Origin: Nectonema munidae
Taxonomy: Eukaryota > Nematomorpha > Nectonematoida > Nectonematidae
Reading direction: 5' to 3'
Assembly (NCBI GenBank): GCA_030549495.1
Contig: JAUIRK010000928.1
Coordinates: 633,001-697,000, forward strand
DNA length: 64,000 nt
Shown here: positions 36,430-48,379 of the stretch, piece after piece
How the letters are laid out: each line of letters opens with the position of its first letter
How positions within the stretch are numbered: the first letter of the stretch is position 1
Made by a program: the position numbers and the translations under genes
The notes under the pieces: generated by a model
Databases searched by the model: none
Seen by the model: the letters and a program-made list of their open reading frames with translations, nothing else
Told to the model about the DNA's origin: nothing

Positions 36430-37860
36430 TATACTTGTGACAATTCTTTAATGAATGATAGTTCGGACGAAAAAGATTCTGATCTCAGCGATATAAACTT
36501 TTCACCAGATAGAAAACTCCCAGATTCTTACAGTTTTTTGAAGATACCCAGGTTTGCCATTGAGGCCATGCGTGGAGATTTTTTTCGTCTCTTTCTGCAA
36601 GTCTTGCTAACGCTCTTTTCCTTGATTTGAAATCAATGAATCTTCTTGATAAAAGTGTTAATGTTAATCAAATTTTACTTGATATATTTAAAATAGACAG
36701 AGAAAAAACAACGATAAAATCAGAAAACTCTAAAAAGCATGAAGCAGGTTTAAAAAGTTTGATATGCATTGAAGTTGATCGAAGGATAGATAATGATATT
36801 TTGTAAAACTTGTACCGTAGAAGGAAAAAAAAGAAACTTACTTAACATACAGGAATATTCCAATTGAGGGATCAACTGTAAGCTACCTTGACAAAGAAGT
36901 CATCTCTGTTTTAAAAGACTTCAACAGCTTTTTAAGTATCAGAGAAATACTTATTGATGACACAAGTGTTAACACTGGTTGTAAAAGTGGTCTTGTTACC
37001 CTTCTTGAACAAATGGTTGAACACAAAATGTATACAATTGGCTGTTCTCTGCATCAAAACGAAGTTTCCGAGCAATATTCAAACATTTTGATGGAAAAAC
37101 AACAAGTCCAGCAATCTTTTTCGGGACCATTAGGAAAGCTTTGTGAGAAAGGCATTCAAGCACTATTACAAATTGTATTTTCTAGAATAGGTGAAGATTT
37201 GGATAGTTTGCTTTTTAAAAAAAAATTACTTTAGCTATTAGAGTAATGTGCTTTTGGACTAGAGGCGCTTATTCCAATAATTTGCGAGAAAACCTCAAAT
37301 AAATTGTTGAATTTATTGTTAAAGTTTATGCAGTTAGTTAGTTCAGAATAAATAAAGATAACCAATTTCATATCTTTAATATGATAAACCGAACCAAGAA
37401 GCTATCAGTAGAAATACAAGAAAATAGAATTTAAAATATAATGCTTTTGCACTTTTTCTTGAGAATGTATTATACTCGGTGATTAAGTCTGACGAATTAG
37501 TAGTTAGAACGAAGGCAATTAAAAAAATTCTAGCAATCAGCTAAGTTTTTAAGTTTTCATATTTTTATCTTCATTATTTAAGAAACACAAAATATAATGA
37601 AAAAAGGCTTTAACCGAGATTAATATATTCAAACAGATCATTGGTGCGAATTAATTGATCTCTCGCAAAAAGGTATATGTGAGCCTGCTTTCAAAGAAAA
37701 CATCTCTACTCAATATGGAATGTTTTCATTCTTGAAAGTAAATTAGAACTTCCAGACTTAATATAAGGTTTTGAGTCAAGACACAAGCATATACTTACCA
37801 AACAAATTTGCAGACAACATAGATCGGCTTTTTTTCTAAAGGATATTATAAAAAATTAAA
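36430..37860 (+). pseudogene. decayed copy of a second uncharacterised repetitive protein family
   Basis: Readable pieces on the plus strand: LPDSYSFLKIPRFAIEAMR at about 36515, DDTSVNTGCKSGLVTLLEQ at about 36955, then MVEHKMYTIGCSLHQNEV followed by SFSGPLGKLCEKG (37013-37234), and VRTKAIKKILAI near 37500. This layout (a D-T-x-x-N-T-G motif, then a Cys/His block, then SFSGP-x-GK) recalls a multi-copy arthropod family of unknown function that behaves like mobile DNA; I recall it from predicted proteomes and cannot name it. It is interrupted by many stops, so it is inactive. Confidence 0.5.
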
Positions 37861-38454
37861 TATCTAATTTTTCCGCTTCTAAAAATTTTTCTCCTCCTCA
37901 GAAATTTATAAAAGATATATTGCTTTCAAATCACTCAAGATTATTCATTAATAACTATCTAAACTTATCCAATAATGAAATTATATGTTTTGTGAAAAAT
38001 CGATCTGCCCTACGGCAGTTGCTGCCCTTGCCCTCCTAGTCAGATGAGCTAAGGTTTTAAATTTTTAAACCTTTTAATTAAATTTCTGATAAAAAATCGA
38101 ATTTTTTAGCTTCTATCTAAAAACACAATATTTAAGATTTATAGAAATATTTATTTTCAGAGTTGAATTAAGGTTTTTTACTAATAGCAAGCAATCTTTT
38201 AGTTTTTGTCCTCTCCTGCAAAACATTTCTGTTTGCGTCCTTGCTAGCATACAATTTACTATTTGTTAACTATTTTCTCTTTATAAGTTCTATCAGATGA
38301 ATACATCGATATGGAAAATAAAGAAATAAAAGTTTTAATTTTACTAACCAGACTAAAACCCAAATATCATTTCCTAGTGAACTAATAGGCGTTAGGAAAG
38401 CTCGTTCTCAGAAAACTCTCTTTTTCGGAAAACTCCGTTTTTCAAATTCAAATT

Positions 38455-39015
38455 CGAGTCAAAACGCCGAAAACCAAAACGTTCGATACCAAAACACCCG
38501 ATACAAGAACGTCTGAAACTTGAATCTACAAAAAATATTTAAAAATTTAAGATTTTTTCTTGTATTTACGCTTTTATCCAATTATTATTATCTTATATAT
38601 TTTTCTAAGAATATGTTAAATTTAACACTTTGTTGTTTCACATGCATAAAATACAGATACAAGATTCCTAATTTATCAATCTTATCGAATCGAATTACTC
38701 CTGAAATCTTGAACCAAAATCAAAAATTATTTATATTCTTGTTTTCCTGTTTTAATTAGTCACATCTTTTCTGGTTTCAAACTGATTTTCCGTTTAAATT
38801 GGTAGTTTAATTGTTCTTCAAATCAAAGAAATAATGCATTTCTGTATGACCACTTTTATCTTTCAAGTCAAATTTATTGATCACTATCATTTCGTGTCAA
38901 ATCAACTTTTTTGAATCTGTCCAAATAGAATCAACTTCAAAAATAGTAACGACCGAATTATTATTTTCGGGCGTTTTGGTATCGGGTGTTTTGGTTTTCG
39001 GAGGTTTTGACCCGG
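38455..39015. mobile_element. MITE with 16-bp-phased terminal repeats
   Basis: The left end (38457-38515) has CGAAAACCAAAACGTT-like units every 16 bp. The right end (38965-39013) holds the same units inverted (GGTATCGGGTGTTTTGGTT). An AT-rich spacer of about 450 bp lies between. It is non-coding, and the duplication at its borders was not resolved. Confidence 0.7.
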
Positions 39016-39598
39016 TACCCTCAAATTCACATTAAATGACAAAGTTTGAAGGTGTAGAAAAATAATCAAGTCCTCTAAAAAAAAATTTAAGAAAGGCAAA
39101 AGATTAATTGAGGGATAATATCATTAATAGATAAGTATACAAAAAGTAAAGGATTTTCGTAGAAAAATAACAAGTTTCAGAAAATTCGTCCTCAATAAAC
39201 TTCGTCTCTCAGTTGACTATATGGGTGGTAGAAATGATAACTACCCTAATACTCAATTATTTTGGCGAATACTACGTCATACTTGCAAATTATTATATAA
39301 GGATGGGATCTTGATTCAGTCAAGCTCACTAACTAACTGTTTTAAAAATATTCCCAAAGGTATTTGAATATATTTGTGCCAAATTGCATTTTCTTGCTGG
39401 TCGAAATAGAGCAAATATTGGCACTTATTCTTTATCTCCCCCAAAACTTTTGTTATGAAAGAGTTAAATATAAATATGAATAAAAAATTTTATTATTAGT
39501 TTGCAAAAATTTTGCTTCTCATTGGTGATCTCCCCATTGCCGGGGTGAATATAACGAAGAAGTGGCCAAATATTCACTTTGAACACACTTTCTTTAAG
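39016..39598. other. intronic non-coding stretch
   Basis: No feature is recognised apart from the polypyrimidine tract (ACACACTTTCTTTAAG) that forms the acceptor of the next exon. Confidence 0.4.
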
Positions 39599-39781
39599 GC
39601 TTGTCGAAATGTGAATGCGATAGAAAGCTTTTGAGTCAGTTGTATCGGCCGAATTGCAAGGCAGGTGGTGAATACAAGAAGATCCAGTGCCATTCCGAAG
39701 CAAAGCAGTGCTGGTGTGTCAACAAGAAGGGCCGGCCAATCGTTGGAACTGCCGTTAGCGGCTCAAAACCCAAATGCAAAG
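39599..39781 (+). CDS. SMOC: SMOC-like gene exon: thyroglobulin type-1 domain 1
   Basis: A 183-nt exon from a TTTAAG acceptor to an AAAG|GTAACG donor, phase 1 in and phase 1 out. It encodes a complete Tg1 domain: SKCECDRKLLSQLYRPNC, then GGEYKKIQCH, then QCWCVNKKGRPIVGT, closing with PKC. The CWCV core and the six usual cysteines are present, plus one extra Cys (CEC) near the start. Tg1 domains are extracellular disulfide modules; in SMOC proteins they follow the follistatin domain. Alignment to human SMOC1 around SKCRLERAQALEQ supports the SMOC family rather than nidogen or other Tg1 proteins. Confidence 0.9.
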
Positions 39782-41930
39782 GTAACGCAAATCATTACTT
39801 TCTCTCGCCAACTCCTTTTTTCAGCATTAGATGAGAGCTTCTCTCTTTTTTCAGTCATGGCCCTTTTGTGTATCTGTTGATTTGATTTGATTCCAACAAA
39901 TATTCTGAATTTCAAGGCTTTATGTCGTTAATCTTCACAAGAGAGAATAATTATTATTATCAATTAAAATATGAAAAGTTGGATGTGCAAATTTAAAAAA
40001 TGAGAAATTTTTTACCAAGTTTATACTTTACTATAAATACCAATAAGCTGATACTCGAAACGAATAAAATTACTCGTATAACTCTGATTATAAGGATCCC
40101 CAAAGCGTTTATATGGAATAGGATCGCGTTTGAAACTCCCAAGAGATTGGACACGAAAAACAACCCTTCATAATAAGTCAATATCTTCCAAACCCTCAAA
40201 AGGATGAAGACGTGAGAGAAATTGTCATACAACTTTATTCACGATAACGAATTACATATTACTATAACTTATACCGATGTTTATGAAAATTTTAAAGGTC
40301 TTTGTCTTTTTTCTGTTTTTGTGTAACAAATTCCATCATAAAGGCAATGCCAATTTTAATTGAAAAATTTATACTGGAAATCTGGTGTATCCCGTTAATC
40401 AATATCAAAAAATATTTAAATTTAGATATTTTATTTTTTTATTTATAGGCATATATACATAAAATAAAACATGGTAGATCAAACCAACTAGGTTTTTATC
40501 GCACCAATTTCATCATAAAACATTGTTAGAAGAAAAAAATACATCAAATATGTGATGGAAGTAAAATGCATTAAAAAGAGGATAATTAAATATAAAAAGC
40601 GAGGGCAGATTGTATCTAGTGGAAGAATGCAATCATTTTTAGCGTGATGAATAAAGGAGAATGCAATGGATTCATATCTTGTGTCCTTGGATCCAACATG
40701 AAAAAAGTATATGATGAAGTAAATTTCTAAAAAAAAACAAAAAGAAAACAAAGAAATCCTGTAAGGGTAGGGAGGTATAACATTATTCAAAAAAAATCAT
40801 TGCAAAAGGAAGAGTTTTTTGCACTTATGTTTGAAATTTTTCAAATTTTTAATTGATCTAATGTTAGGGGGTATCGAGTTCCATATTTTTATCAATCTTT
40901 TTAAAAAATATATTTCTAGAAGCATAGCTATATCTAAATTCCTCAGATCATGTTTATTACTAATGATATATATATATATAGTAAGTCTGGCAAACGCTAT
41001 ATTTTATATGTTACATATACATTCAATTCATTTCGTTTTTTATCTATGAAATGCCCCCTAGTTTTGGCAGACCACTACATTGAAAGCATAATCATAAAAG
41101 AACGAAAAGGGCATAACGCATAAGAAGTTAAACATTTGTGTTGTATTAGAAAAAAATGATACAACATGACCAAAATGTATTTAGAGCATTTGAATTAGTG
41201 GGATGTATTGAAAGGCTTAATAATTGAAAAGAATTAAAAAAAATAGTCTAAAAACAAGTTTGTGGATATTGTGCTATTCAATTATATAGTAAAGTAATCC
41301 ATTTTCAGAATTGAAAATTGTTAGTCTTCATGATGCTTCAATGGCAGAAGCTGATTTCCAACAGAGTGTTCGCTTAGTGATGTGATCGAATACTTATGAA
41401 TTAGAATTTTATTATATATCATTCAGGCTAAACTTATGCGCATTCCCCTTCTAATATGTCAACATAAAATTTTATCAATATATTAAAATATAGGTCAGTG
41501 CACTTATAAAGGCCTCGATTCACTAAATACATCCAAATCCTTCAATAAATGAATTTTTTCTTAAAGTTTTTCCTTCTTTGATTCACCTTTGAATGCAGAA
41601 AGGATAAAAAAATCTGCATTTTTAATTTTGTTATCCGAATGGCTTTTTTTTTAATGTCACTGCTAAGTTAAGAAAGGGGAATAAATAGGTGTATGTAAGT
41701 TTTAGGCTTTTATTTTTGGCCAAAATTTCGTCATCTCTTCCATGCAGACAAATTTATCTAAAATAAGGAGAATTCAGAATCATTTACTCTTTACCTTCTT
41801 TTTAAAATGAAGCCTCATTATTAGGACCTAGAATAAAACTTGATAATAATAATAATAATAATTCGTCCCTAACTTGAAATTTGTAAAAACTTATAAATAT
41901 TTAAAAAAAACCCTAATAAGGTAAAGGTAA
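39782..41930. other. intronic non-coding stretch
   Basis: AT-rich intron with no domain-bearing frame on either strand. A (TA)n-like run lies at about 40968-40980 and a TAA trinucleotide run at about 41841-41861. Confidence 0.4.
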
Positions 41931-41931
41931 A

Positions 41932-42048
41932 TGAAAGGCGAATTCTTTTTATCGGGATGGCATGATCAACTGTGAGCATGATTCGAACCAGTGACATTAT
42001 GGTATTGTATTAGCTAAGTATCAAGGCAACCTTACACACGTCCGCATT
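41932..42048 (-). repeat. tRNA-like SINE, family D
   Basis: On the minus strand a box-A-like GTGTGTAAGGTTGCCTTGAT and box-B-like CTGGTTCGAATCATGCTCAC occur with roughly tRNA-promoter spacing. Only one copy was seen, so family status is tentative. Confidence 0.5.
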
Positions 42049-42311
42049 AATAAAAAAAATGCCTATTTTCATCTCCATCTTGGGAAGTATACTATGAGCT
42101 GCATATAAATATTAGTTCAAATTTCGATTATTTTTAAGTATTCAAATACAAATATAGACAAGTGAAACGATGAGTTATTAAAAAAGAAGATCTTTTAATA
42201 TAAATCAATCAATAGAACATGCATGCTATTATTTGATATTTAATTTTATAAAACTCTGTTACAAAAATTATGAAACTATGCAATTCAATTTTTGTTTTCT
42301 ATCTAAATTCT

Positions 42312-42333
42312 CTTTCTCTCTCTCTCTCTCTCA
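42312..42333 (+). repeat. (TC)n microsatellite
   Basis: A short run of about eleven TC units inside intronic sequence. Confidence 0.9.
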
Positions 42334-42756
42334 GTAAAAATATTTAAAAAAGATTTAGTACACTTCTATTTGATCAGTATAATAGATATTTATTAATTTC
42401 TATGATTTATGATGCAATTTCGAATATATACGACATCATTAGATTTCACTATCCTAAAACAAATTGAAAAATGATGTTAGAAGGATTTATCTTGCGATTT
42501 TGTAGCAGGCTTGCCATCATTGTGAGCAAATTCTTCAAATATCATTGAAAAATACGATGTCTTCGCCTGCTATTTACGTTAATATGATACATTTCTGGCA
42601 CAAACCCTATGCCAATTTTTTTACGTCTAAGATGATGAGAAGAGTGCATAATAATAGGTGAAAGGCAAATTAAAAATGTCTTTTACCGTCTGTTCAATGA
42701 TTTGGCAAGAACACGGAAGACAACTTTTTATACCATAATTATTCATTTATTTTTTT

Positions 42757-42882
42757 CAGTTGTCGGTATCGCATCCATAGGGAAGAATAATCTTCCATAG
42801 CTGGACTGATGGTAACGATGGTCACAACCCGGATTCGAACCCAAACCATCTGGTTCAAGACCCTCACCACTTGACCATCTGA
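42757..42882 (-). repeat. tRNA-derived SINE, family B (minus strand)
   Basis: On the minus strand it reads CAGATGGTCAAGTGGTGAGG, then GGGTTCGAATCCGGGTTGTG, and the family body ending ATGCGATACCGACAAC. It matches 33950-34084 across its length; the box B is close to consensus. Confidence 0.8.
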
Positions 42883-42889
42883 ATTAATT

Positions 42890-43419
42890 TCTTTAAGTTA
42901 AGTATTGTTTGCGATGTTCGCACCCATCCTTTCGGATATCGAGGTCCCGTCCAGAATGTTGAGTCCAGGTCTACCTGGATTTCTATTTCACTAAACGCCA
43001 AATACCGGCCCTCGTTAATGCATAACTATACCTTGATATATATATATATAATGTATGCTTCAAATATATAGTGAACGATACAATCCTAACGTGCCAAAGT
43101 GGGAAACAATCTTGATATCTAGTGGTAGCTTGATTACTACCAAAGTAAATATGATAAGCATTGCAAAAACTACTTTCCTATTAGAAGAAGAAGAATTTTA
43201 TTTACACAAATCAAAATTTTGCAAAAGTTGGCATTCTATATATATATTCATAATATTTGGTCTAACATTGGAGGCGAAAAAGGAAGCTTTATTACTTCGT
43301 CGAGATTTGTTACCATATAATTTAAGATGTAAATATAATATAAAAATGAAAACTTAGAATACTTTTCTTTATAGACATAGTTTTTTAAACAGTGCTATAA
43401 AGTATGGAACTCACTACCA
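42890..43419. other. intronic non-coding stretch
   Basis: No recognisable gene. A 100-codon open frame at 43055-43357 has no domain and is taken as chance. A (TA)n run lies at about 43039-43052. Confidence 0.4.
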
Positions 43420-43610
43420 ATTGGTTGGTTGGTTGGAGATAGCACTTTCAGCCGTAAGGCTATATGCTCGTATTATGCTTAAGATTCTTTTTTTTAATGA
43501 CAATTTTTGTGAATTTGTTTTTAGAGTTGGGAGCCTTGGGGATCGAACCCTTGACCTTCAACTGTTAAGCTGAGAGGTACACCCTAACAACCATTGAGGC
43601 TCCTTTCACT
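43420..43610 (-). repeat. tRNA-derived SINE, family C, best copy
   Basis: On the minus strand 43603-43530 is a 74-nt tRNA-like head with a perfect 7-bp acceptor-type stem (GGAGCCT with AGGCTCC), a near tRNA D-region, a CTCAGC/GTTGA arm and GGGTTCGATCCCC as the box-B/T-loop. The T-arm pairs for only three base pairs, so it is a tRNA relic and not a working tRNA. The body continues to a (CCAA)n tail near 43420. Confidence 0.85.
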
Positions 43611-44251
43611 ACCAATTAAAATCAGGAAAAACATTAATTTTAAAAATGAAAAAAAAGACTAAATGAGTATTTATTCGGACGATGATACGAATCATTCAAC
43701 TATTAATGTATGTCAGTATATATTATAATTATTTGAAACTCAATATATGCATAAGTCTTATTATACTCTTGCTTTTTCTTTGCCTGTTTTTTAAAGATAT
43801 TAAATATCTGACACTTGAACTCACTTCAATCCAACTGATCTTGAATACTTAACAAGCAAGCAAATCAACTGTCTTCTTTCAATGTTGTTCTCTTATTTCT
43901 CTACCATCATCTGTTTATAGACTTTATTAAGTGTTTTTTGTATCTACTATTGATTTTATATGAATACTTCATTGTTTTTCATAATGTCTGCTCTATTATA
44001 TTGTTGAAATTCAAGGATTTCAGTAACGGATTTTTTCCCATATTATATTCAATAATTTGTTTCCTTTTTTTATATACAATTATGAACATATAAAAAAACT
44101 TGTTTTTTTCGTTCAAAAATAAAATTATTATTAAATTTTAAAAAAAAAAAAGTTTGTAAAAATATATAAGTTACAAAAAAACACAAGAATTGGGAGGCAT
44201 CATAGTGAGGATAGATAATATCCCTTTTCTTATCTCTTCAATGCTCTACGA
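43611..44251. other. intronic non-coding stretch
   Basis: Nothing recognised. The 8-mer CTCTACGA at 44244-44251 flanks the next element. Confidence 0.4.
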
Positions 44252-46605
44252 CAGGGGTCGGGAACCTTTTTGGCTGAGAGAGCCATAAGCACCACACATT
44301 TTTAAATGTAATTCAGTGAGGGCCATATAATATGTTAACCTAATAATAATAATAAAAAAGTAAATGTTTGCATTTTATGTAATTTCAACACTTTTAAAGT
44401 ACAATAAGCCCCTGAATTCTTTCTAATAACATTGTTATACTGTTTCTAATCAATGATGAATATTTCTTAGCATTAATGTGACTTCTGGTGCTGCATGGTT
44501 TTACTGATGGCTTTGTAGTCTGGTTTATACTTGGTGAGGTTAAGCTTCATGCAGGCGTTAAGACTTCCATCCGTCAAACGTGATCGTAGGTTGGTCTTAA
44601 TGTTCTTTAGATGTGAGAAAGACTGCTCACATGCATACGTAGAGCCGAACATTGTCAGTACAGCAATACTCACACGCTGCAGTGTGTGGTATGTGACGGG
44701 AAGCGCGTTCCAAGTTTTGACAATCAGCTGGTCTATGGGCTTAAGTTTTTTCATTTCTGCCCACTTGTGTTGGCTGGCCAACTCTGCTTGCTGTCGTGCG
44801 AGTCTTTCCAAATCTTCATTCAGTGACTTGAACTTATTCACCCACATATCTGAGGCTTTCAGGTCAGCAGCTTGTAGCTCAAAATCTCTTTCGGAAACAC
44901 CGGGGATGTAACTCAGGTCAGCGCTGTCCACTCCACACTTGTGTGGATGGGTGAGGAACTTAAAAAGACGAGTGCGCTCGTGAAATTCTCCAAAGCGCGC
45001 TTTGAATGACTGCAGGAGATTAGATGTGAAGCCTGCTAGCTGCTGAAGATCAAGATGTTGCGAAGGGTCACTTGCTGTGCATGCATCTTTAAACTCACCC
45101 AGTTTTTCAAAGTGTAGTAAACGACTTGTTTCAATGTCGGTGATGAAGAGTTCTAGCTTGTTTTCAAATGCAGACACTGCTTGTTGCAGGGATAAGATTG
45201 TATTTCCAACACCTTGCATTTTCATGTTGAGCTGGTTTAGATGTTCAGTCATGTCCACGAGATAGTAGAACTTCAGGAGCCACTCAGTGTCAGCTAACTC
45301 GGGATGCTCAACCTTTTTTCATTTCAAGAAAAGTCCGGATTTCGCTCAAACAAGCCGCAAAACGGCTGAGCACCTTCCCCCTTGACAACCAACGCACATT
45401 ACTGTGCAGAAGCAGACCAGGATAATTACTCCCAACTTCATCCAGCAGTGTTTTAAACTGGCGATCATTTAAAGCTCGGGCAACAATAAAGTTGACCACT
45501 CCAACGACCAGCGACATCACCACACCCAGCTGCTCGCCAGATATCTGAGCACAAAGCGCCTCCTGATGTAGGATGCAGTGAAAACTTGAGATGCGTCTCT
45601 TTTCATGTTCACGAAGAAGCGCTACGAATCCTCTGTTTTTCCCCACCATGCACGGAGCGCCATCAGTGCACACCGAAACAAGTTTATCCATCGGTAGATT
45701 TTTTTCTTCAGCGAACTTGATGAATGACTTGAATAAATCCTCCCCTCTTGTTGTCTCTTTCATAGGCAAAACAGTAAGACTTTCCTCATATACTGTGTCA
45801 CCGACAACATACCTTGCCATTACGCTGAATTGGGATAAATTGCTTACGCCTGTTGACTCATCCAAAGCGAGAGAAAAAAACGGCGCCGCATTTATGTCCT
45901 TCACTTGCGTTGCCTCAATTTGATTTGACATCATGATGGTACGATCGTGAACAGTTTTTGCTGACAGAGGCATGTCTTTTATCCGTTTAATTATCTTGTC
46001 TTTATCCGAAAAGTCATCAAAAAGTTCGTTGGCAACATCAAGCATGAATGCTTTGGCATACTCCCCATCTGTGAATGGCTTTCCGTTTCTCACAATTGCT
46101 AAAGCACCAGCAAAGCTAGCCTAATTCCAGTCACCTTGTTGGGTCCAAACACGGAGTTGCTGCTGACTAGCTTGCACTCTTGATAGTAGCTCTTGACATG
46201 CTTTCTTCCTGCTATCCCCCGCAGGATACTTCGATGAAAATGTACTATGGCGTGTGTTGAAGTGCCGCTTTACATTTGACCGTTTCATAGATGCAATTTT
46301 ATCATTGCATATTAGACACACTGCAGAACCTGCTCTCTCCACAAAGGCAAGTTCCTCTGTCCATTCCTGCTGAAAAGTGCGATACTCTTCGTCTTTTTTT
46401 CTTTTAGCCATCTTCTTAAAAGGGTTTCTGAAATAAAAAACATAGTTTAAACAAACGGTGATTTCCCGCCTTTTAGTTGCCGGTTTGCGCATGCGCAACG
46501 GAGTCTGACGAAACATTTTTTTATAATTAAAAATTTGTCTGCGAGCCAGATGCAGCATTCATAAGAGCCACATCTGGCTCGTGAGCCATAGGTTCCCGAC
46601 CCCTG
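44252..46605 (-). mobile_element. nearly complete hAT transposon
   Basis: The 2354-bp element has CAGGGGTCGGGAACC at both ends in inverted orientation, followed inward by GGCTC-rich sub-terminal repeats. Left flank CTCTACGA fits the hAT target preference; the right flank CTCTTTTT shares only four of its eight bases, so the duplication has decayed or the insertion was atypical. The interior is GC-richer than the host DNA and codes on the minus strand. It lies in a SMOC-like gene intron in antisense orientation. Confidence 0.9.
44473..46411 (-). pseudogene. hAT transposase (GTF2IRD2/ZBED-like) with two lesions
   Basis: Transposase of the hAT superfamily read from MAKRKKDEEYRTFQQEWTE. It opens with a BED-type zinc finger (CLIC then VKRHFNTRH). 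The catalytic core follows: ALDESTG holds the first Asp, and VCTDGAPCMVGKNRG the second. The C-terminal dimerisation block is STYACEQSFSHLKNIKTNLRS. It is broken twice: an in-frame TAG just after QQGDWN (near 46118) and one extra A in a six-A run at about 45318, after FLEM. Otherwise it is continuous over about 640 codons, suggesting recent inactivity. The similarity to GTF2IRD2-like domesticated proteins is at family level. Confidence 0.9.
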
Positions 46606-46613
46606 CTCTTTTT

Positions 46614-47338
46614 AAGACGTCACCTAACAACAGAATCCCTGAGAATTTATTAGATTCTGGTTTTTCATTCACTAATCTTATAGGCCAAAAAAGGAGTTTA
46701 GAAAAATTTATCTCTAAATGTGATTGTCTTTCTCCTTTTTTAGTATAAAAACTCACCTTTAACCTTTTAAGTATTTTTCATATTTTTTATTGTAAGAAAT
46801 GCATTTTTTTTAATATAAAAAAATATAATTTTTTTTAATTCTTGGTAACAGCTCTTTTTGTAGACCCGTTTGTACACACTCATTTTTAACTACCGTTGCT
46901 ATCTCATTCTTATCTTTGATCATTAAGTCATGTTCAGAATTATTATTGATAACTTTGGGAAGATATGCAATTAACTATAAAACTCCATCTTAAGGCACTT
47001 ATGGCTCATCGCCTTCCACTATTTCTGTGAGTGTACGCTTCTAAACCGTTGTATCCTTTAAGGAAACAAGGGCAATGGAAAGGAGAGGCAAATTCGAGGA
47101 AGATCAAAGTCAAAGAAATTTTGCAATTTTCAGAAAAGGATAAAGTTTAATAAAAATCTCATCAAGTACTTAATCCGGCAATTCAAGAAGAAAGTTCCAG
47201 AAGGTTTTTAATTTTTGACTTTTTTGTATTTACTTGTTGGTGATATAATTCATATCCAACACTAGTGATTTGTAGGTGCTTTCACTTTGGCAAAGAAGCT
47301 TAGAAGCCGTTAATACAGTGAAGAGTTTTTTTTACAAT
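46614..47338. other. intronic non-coding stretch
   Basis: AT-rich sequence; nothing recognised. Confidence 0.4.
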
Positions 47339-47483
47339 AAGGTAAAGCTAAAGGTACCATAGGGTGTTTTCATCGAGAAGGCACAATTGCGCAGCTTGTA
47401 TCGAACTATAAGGAAAGCAAGCTTGATGTAAGATCGAATCCAAGACCTTGAGTTATCGAATCCAGCATCTAAATTTACTCGCA
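47339..47483 (-). repeat. tRNA-derived SINE, family A (minus strand)
   Basis: On the minus strand: GCGAGTAAATTTAGATGCTGG, TTGGATTCGATCTTACATC and the tail through TACCTTTAGCTTTACC. It is diverged in the box A region. Confidence 0.75.
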
Positions 47484-48130
47484 CTGCTTCTTCAAATATA
47501 TAGCAATAAACCTTATTTCCCATATTTGGAAACATGAGGTACATTCTGACTTCTCAATAAAAGCACCACACCGTACATGTTCGAGTCCCAGAACAGGCTT
47601 AAATGATCTATTTCCTGAGTTTTCTACATAAAATTATCAGATCGCTTTTGACTCTAACACAAGTGAATGGGTAGTTGGAAGAGAATATTTTAACAAATGA
47701 AATAATTTTTCTTCATAATAAATTTAATAAATTTCAGTGTCAAAATTATAGTAACTTGTAATGTTACCAGAATTCGAATGCCCATTGGTCCCCACAATTG
47801 CGCGTAACCTCATAACCGCGCAGGCATACTCGCCTACTGCAAAGGTGACGATATTACCTCAATATAAATAAGGTCAATGATCCTAACTTCAAAATAAAAT
47901 TTTGCAAGATATTTAATTGGGATCTTAATATATTAGCATACAAAATCTCATAATTTTGGTCGACACAAAATGACCAATTTATTTAAGTTTAATTAATTGA
48001 TCTTATTTTTTTCAAATACAAAATTAAAATAACAATTCGTGTAAAAATTCATTTTCAAGTTCAAGTCATCGACCTACATTTGAGATACCTTCGCACATTT
48101 ATCAAATTTCACGTATGAAATAAGGTTTTT

Positions 48131-48378
48131 ATAAAGAGGTGAACACTAAAATAAATAATTTATTGAGCACTTAAAATTTTTAAAATGTCAATTTTCGTCG
48201 ACAGTCGGCTTTTTCAAACACAAAATGATTATGATTAAAATGATTAAAAATAAACATCGTTCTCTCTCGCTTACCCATAATCATTTTGTGTTTGAAAAAG
48301 CCGACTGTTGACGAAAATTGACATTTTAAAAATTTTAAGTGCTCAATAAATTATTTATTTTAGTGTTCACCTCTTTAT
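48131..48378. repeat. near-perfect 103-bp inverted repeat
   Basis: Arms 48131-48233 and 48276-48378 are reverse complements with a single mismatch (GTCGACAG against GTCAACAG) and a 42-bp spacer. The spacer, with its CTCTCTCGCTTACC end, does not pair. Sequence outside the arms does not pair. It could be a fold-back element, a very young palindromic duplication, or the template of a long hairpin RNA. No coding potential was seen. Confidence 0.9.
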
Positions 48379-48379
48379 T

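Noticed and set aside
43530-43603. Functional tRNA gene
   Set aside because: The T-arm pairs for only three base pairs, the anticodon arm has an abnormal loop, and it continues into a SINE body shared with other loci.
44531-45923. Plus-strand open frames inside the hAT element
   Set aside because: They are shadows of the minus-strand transposase.
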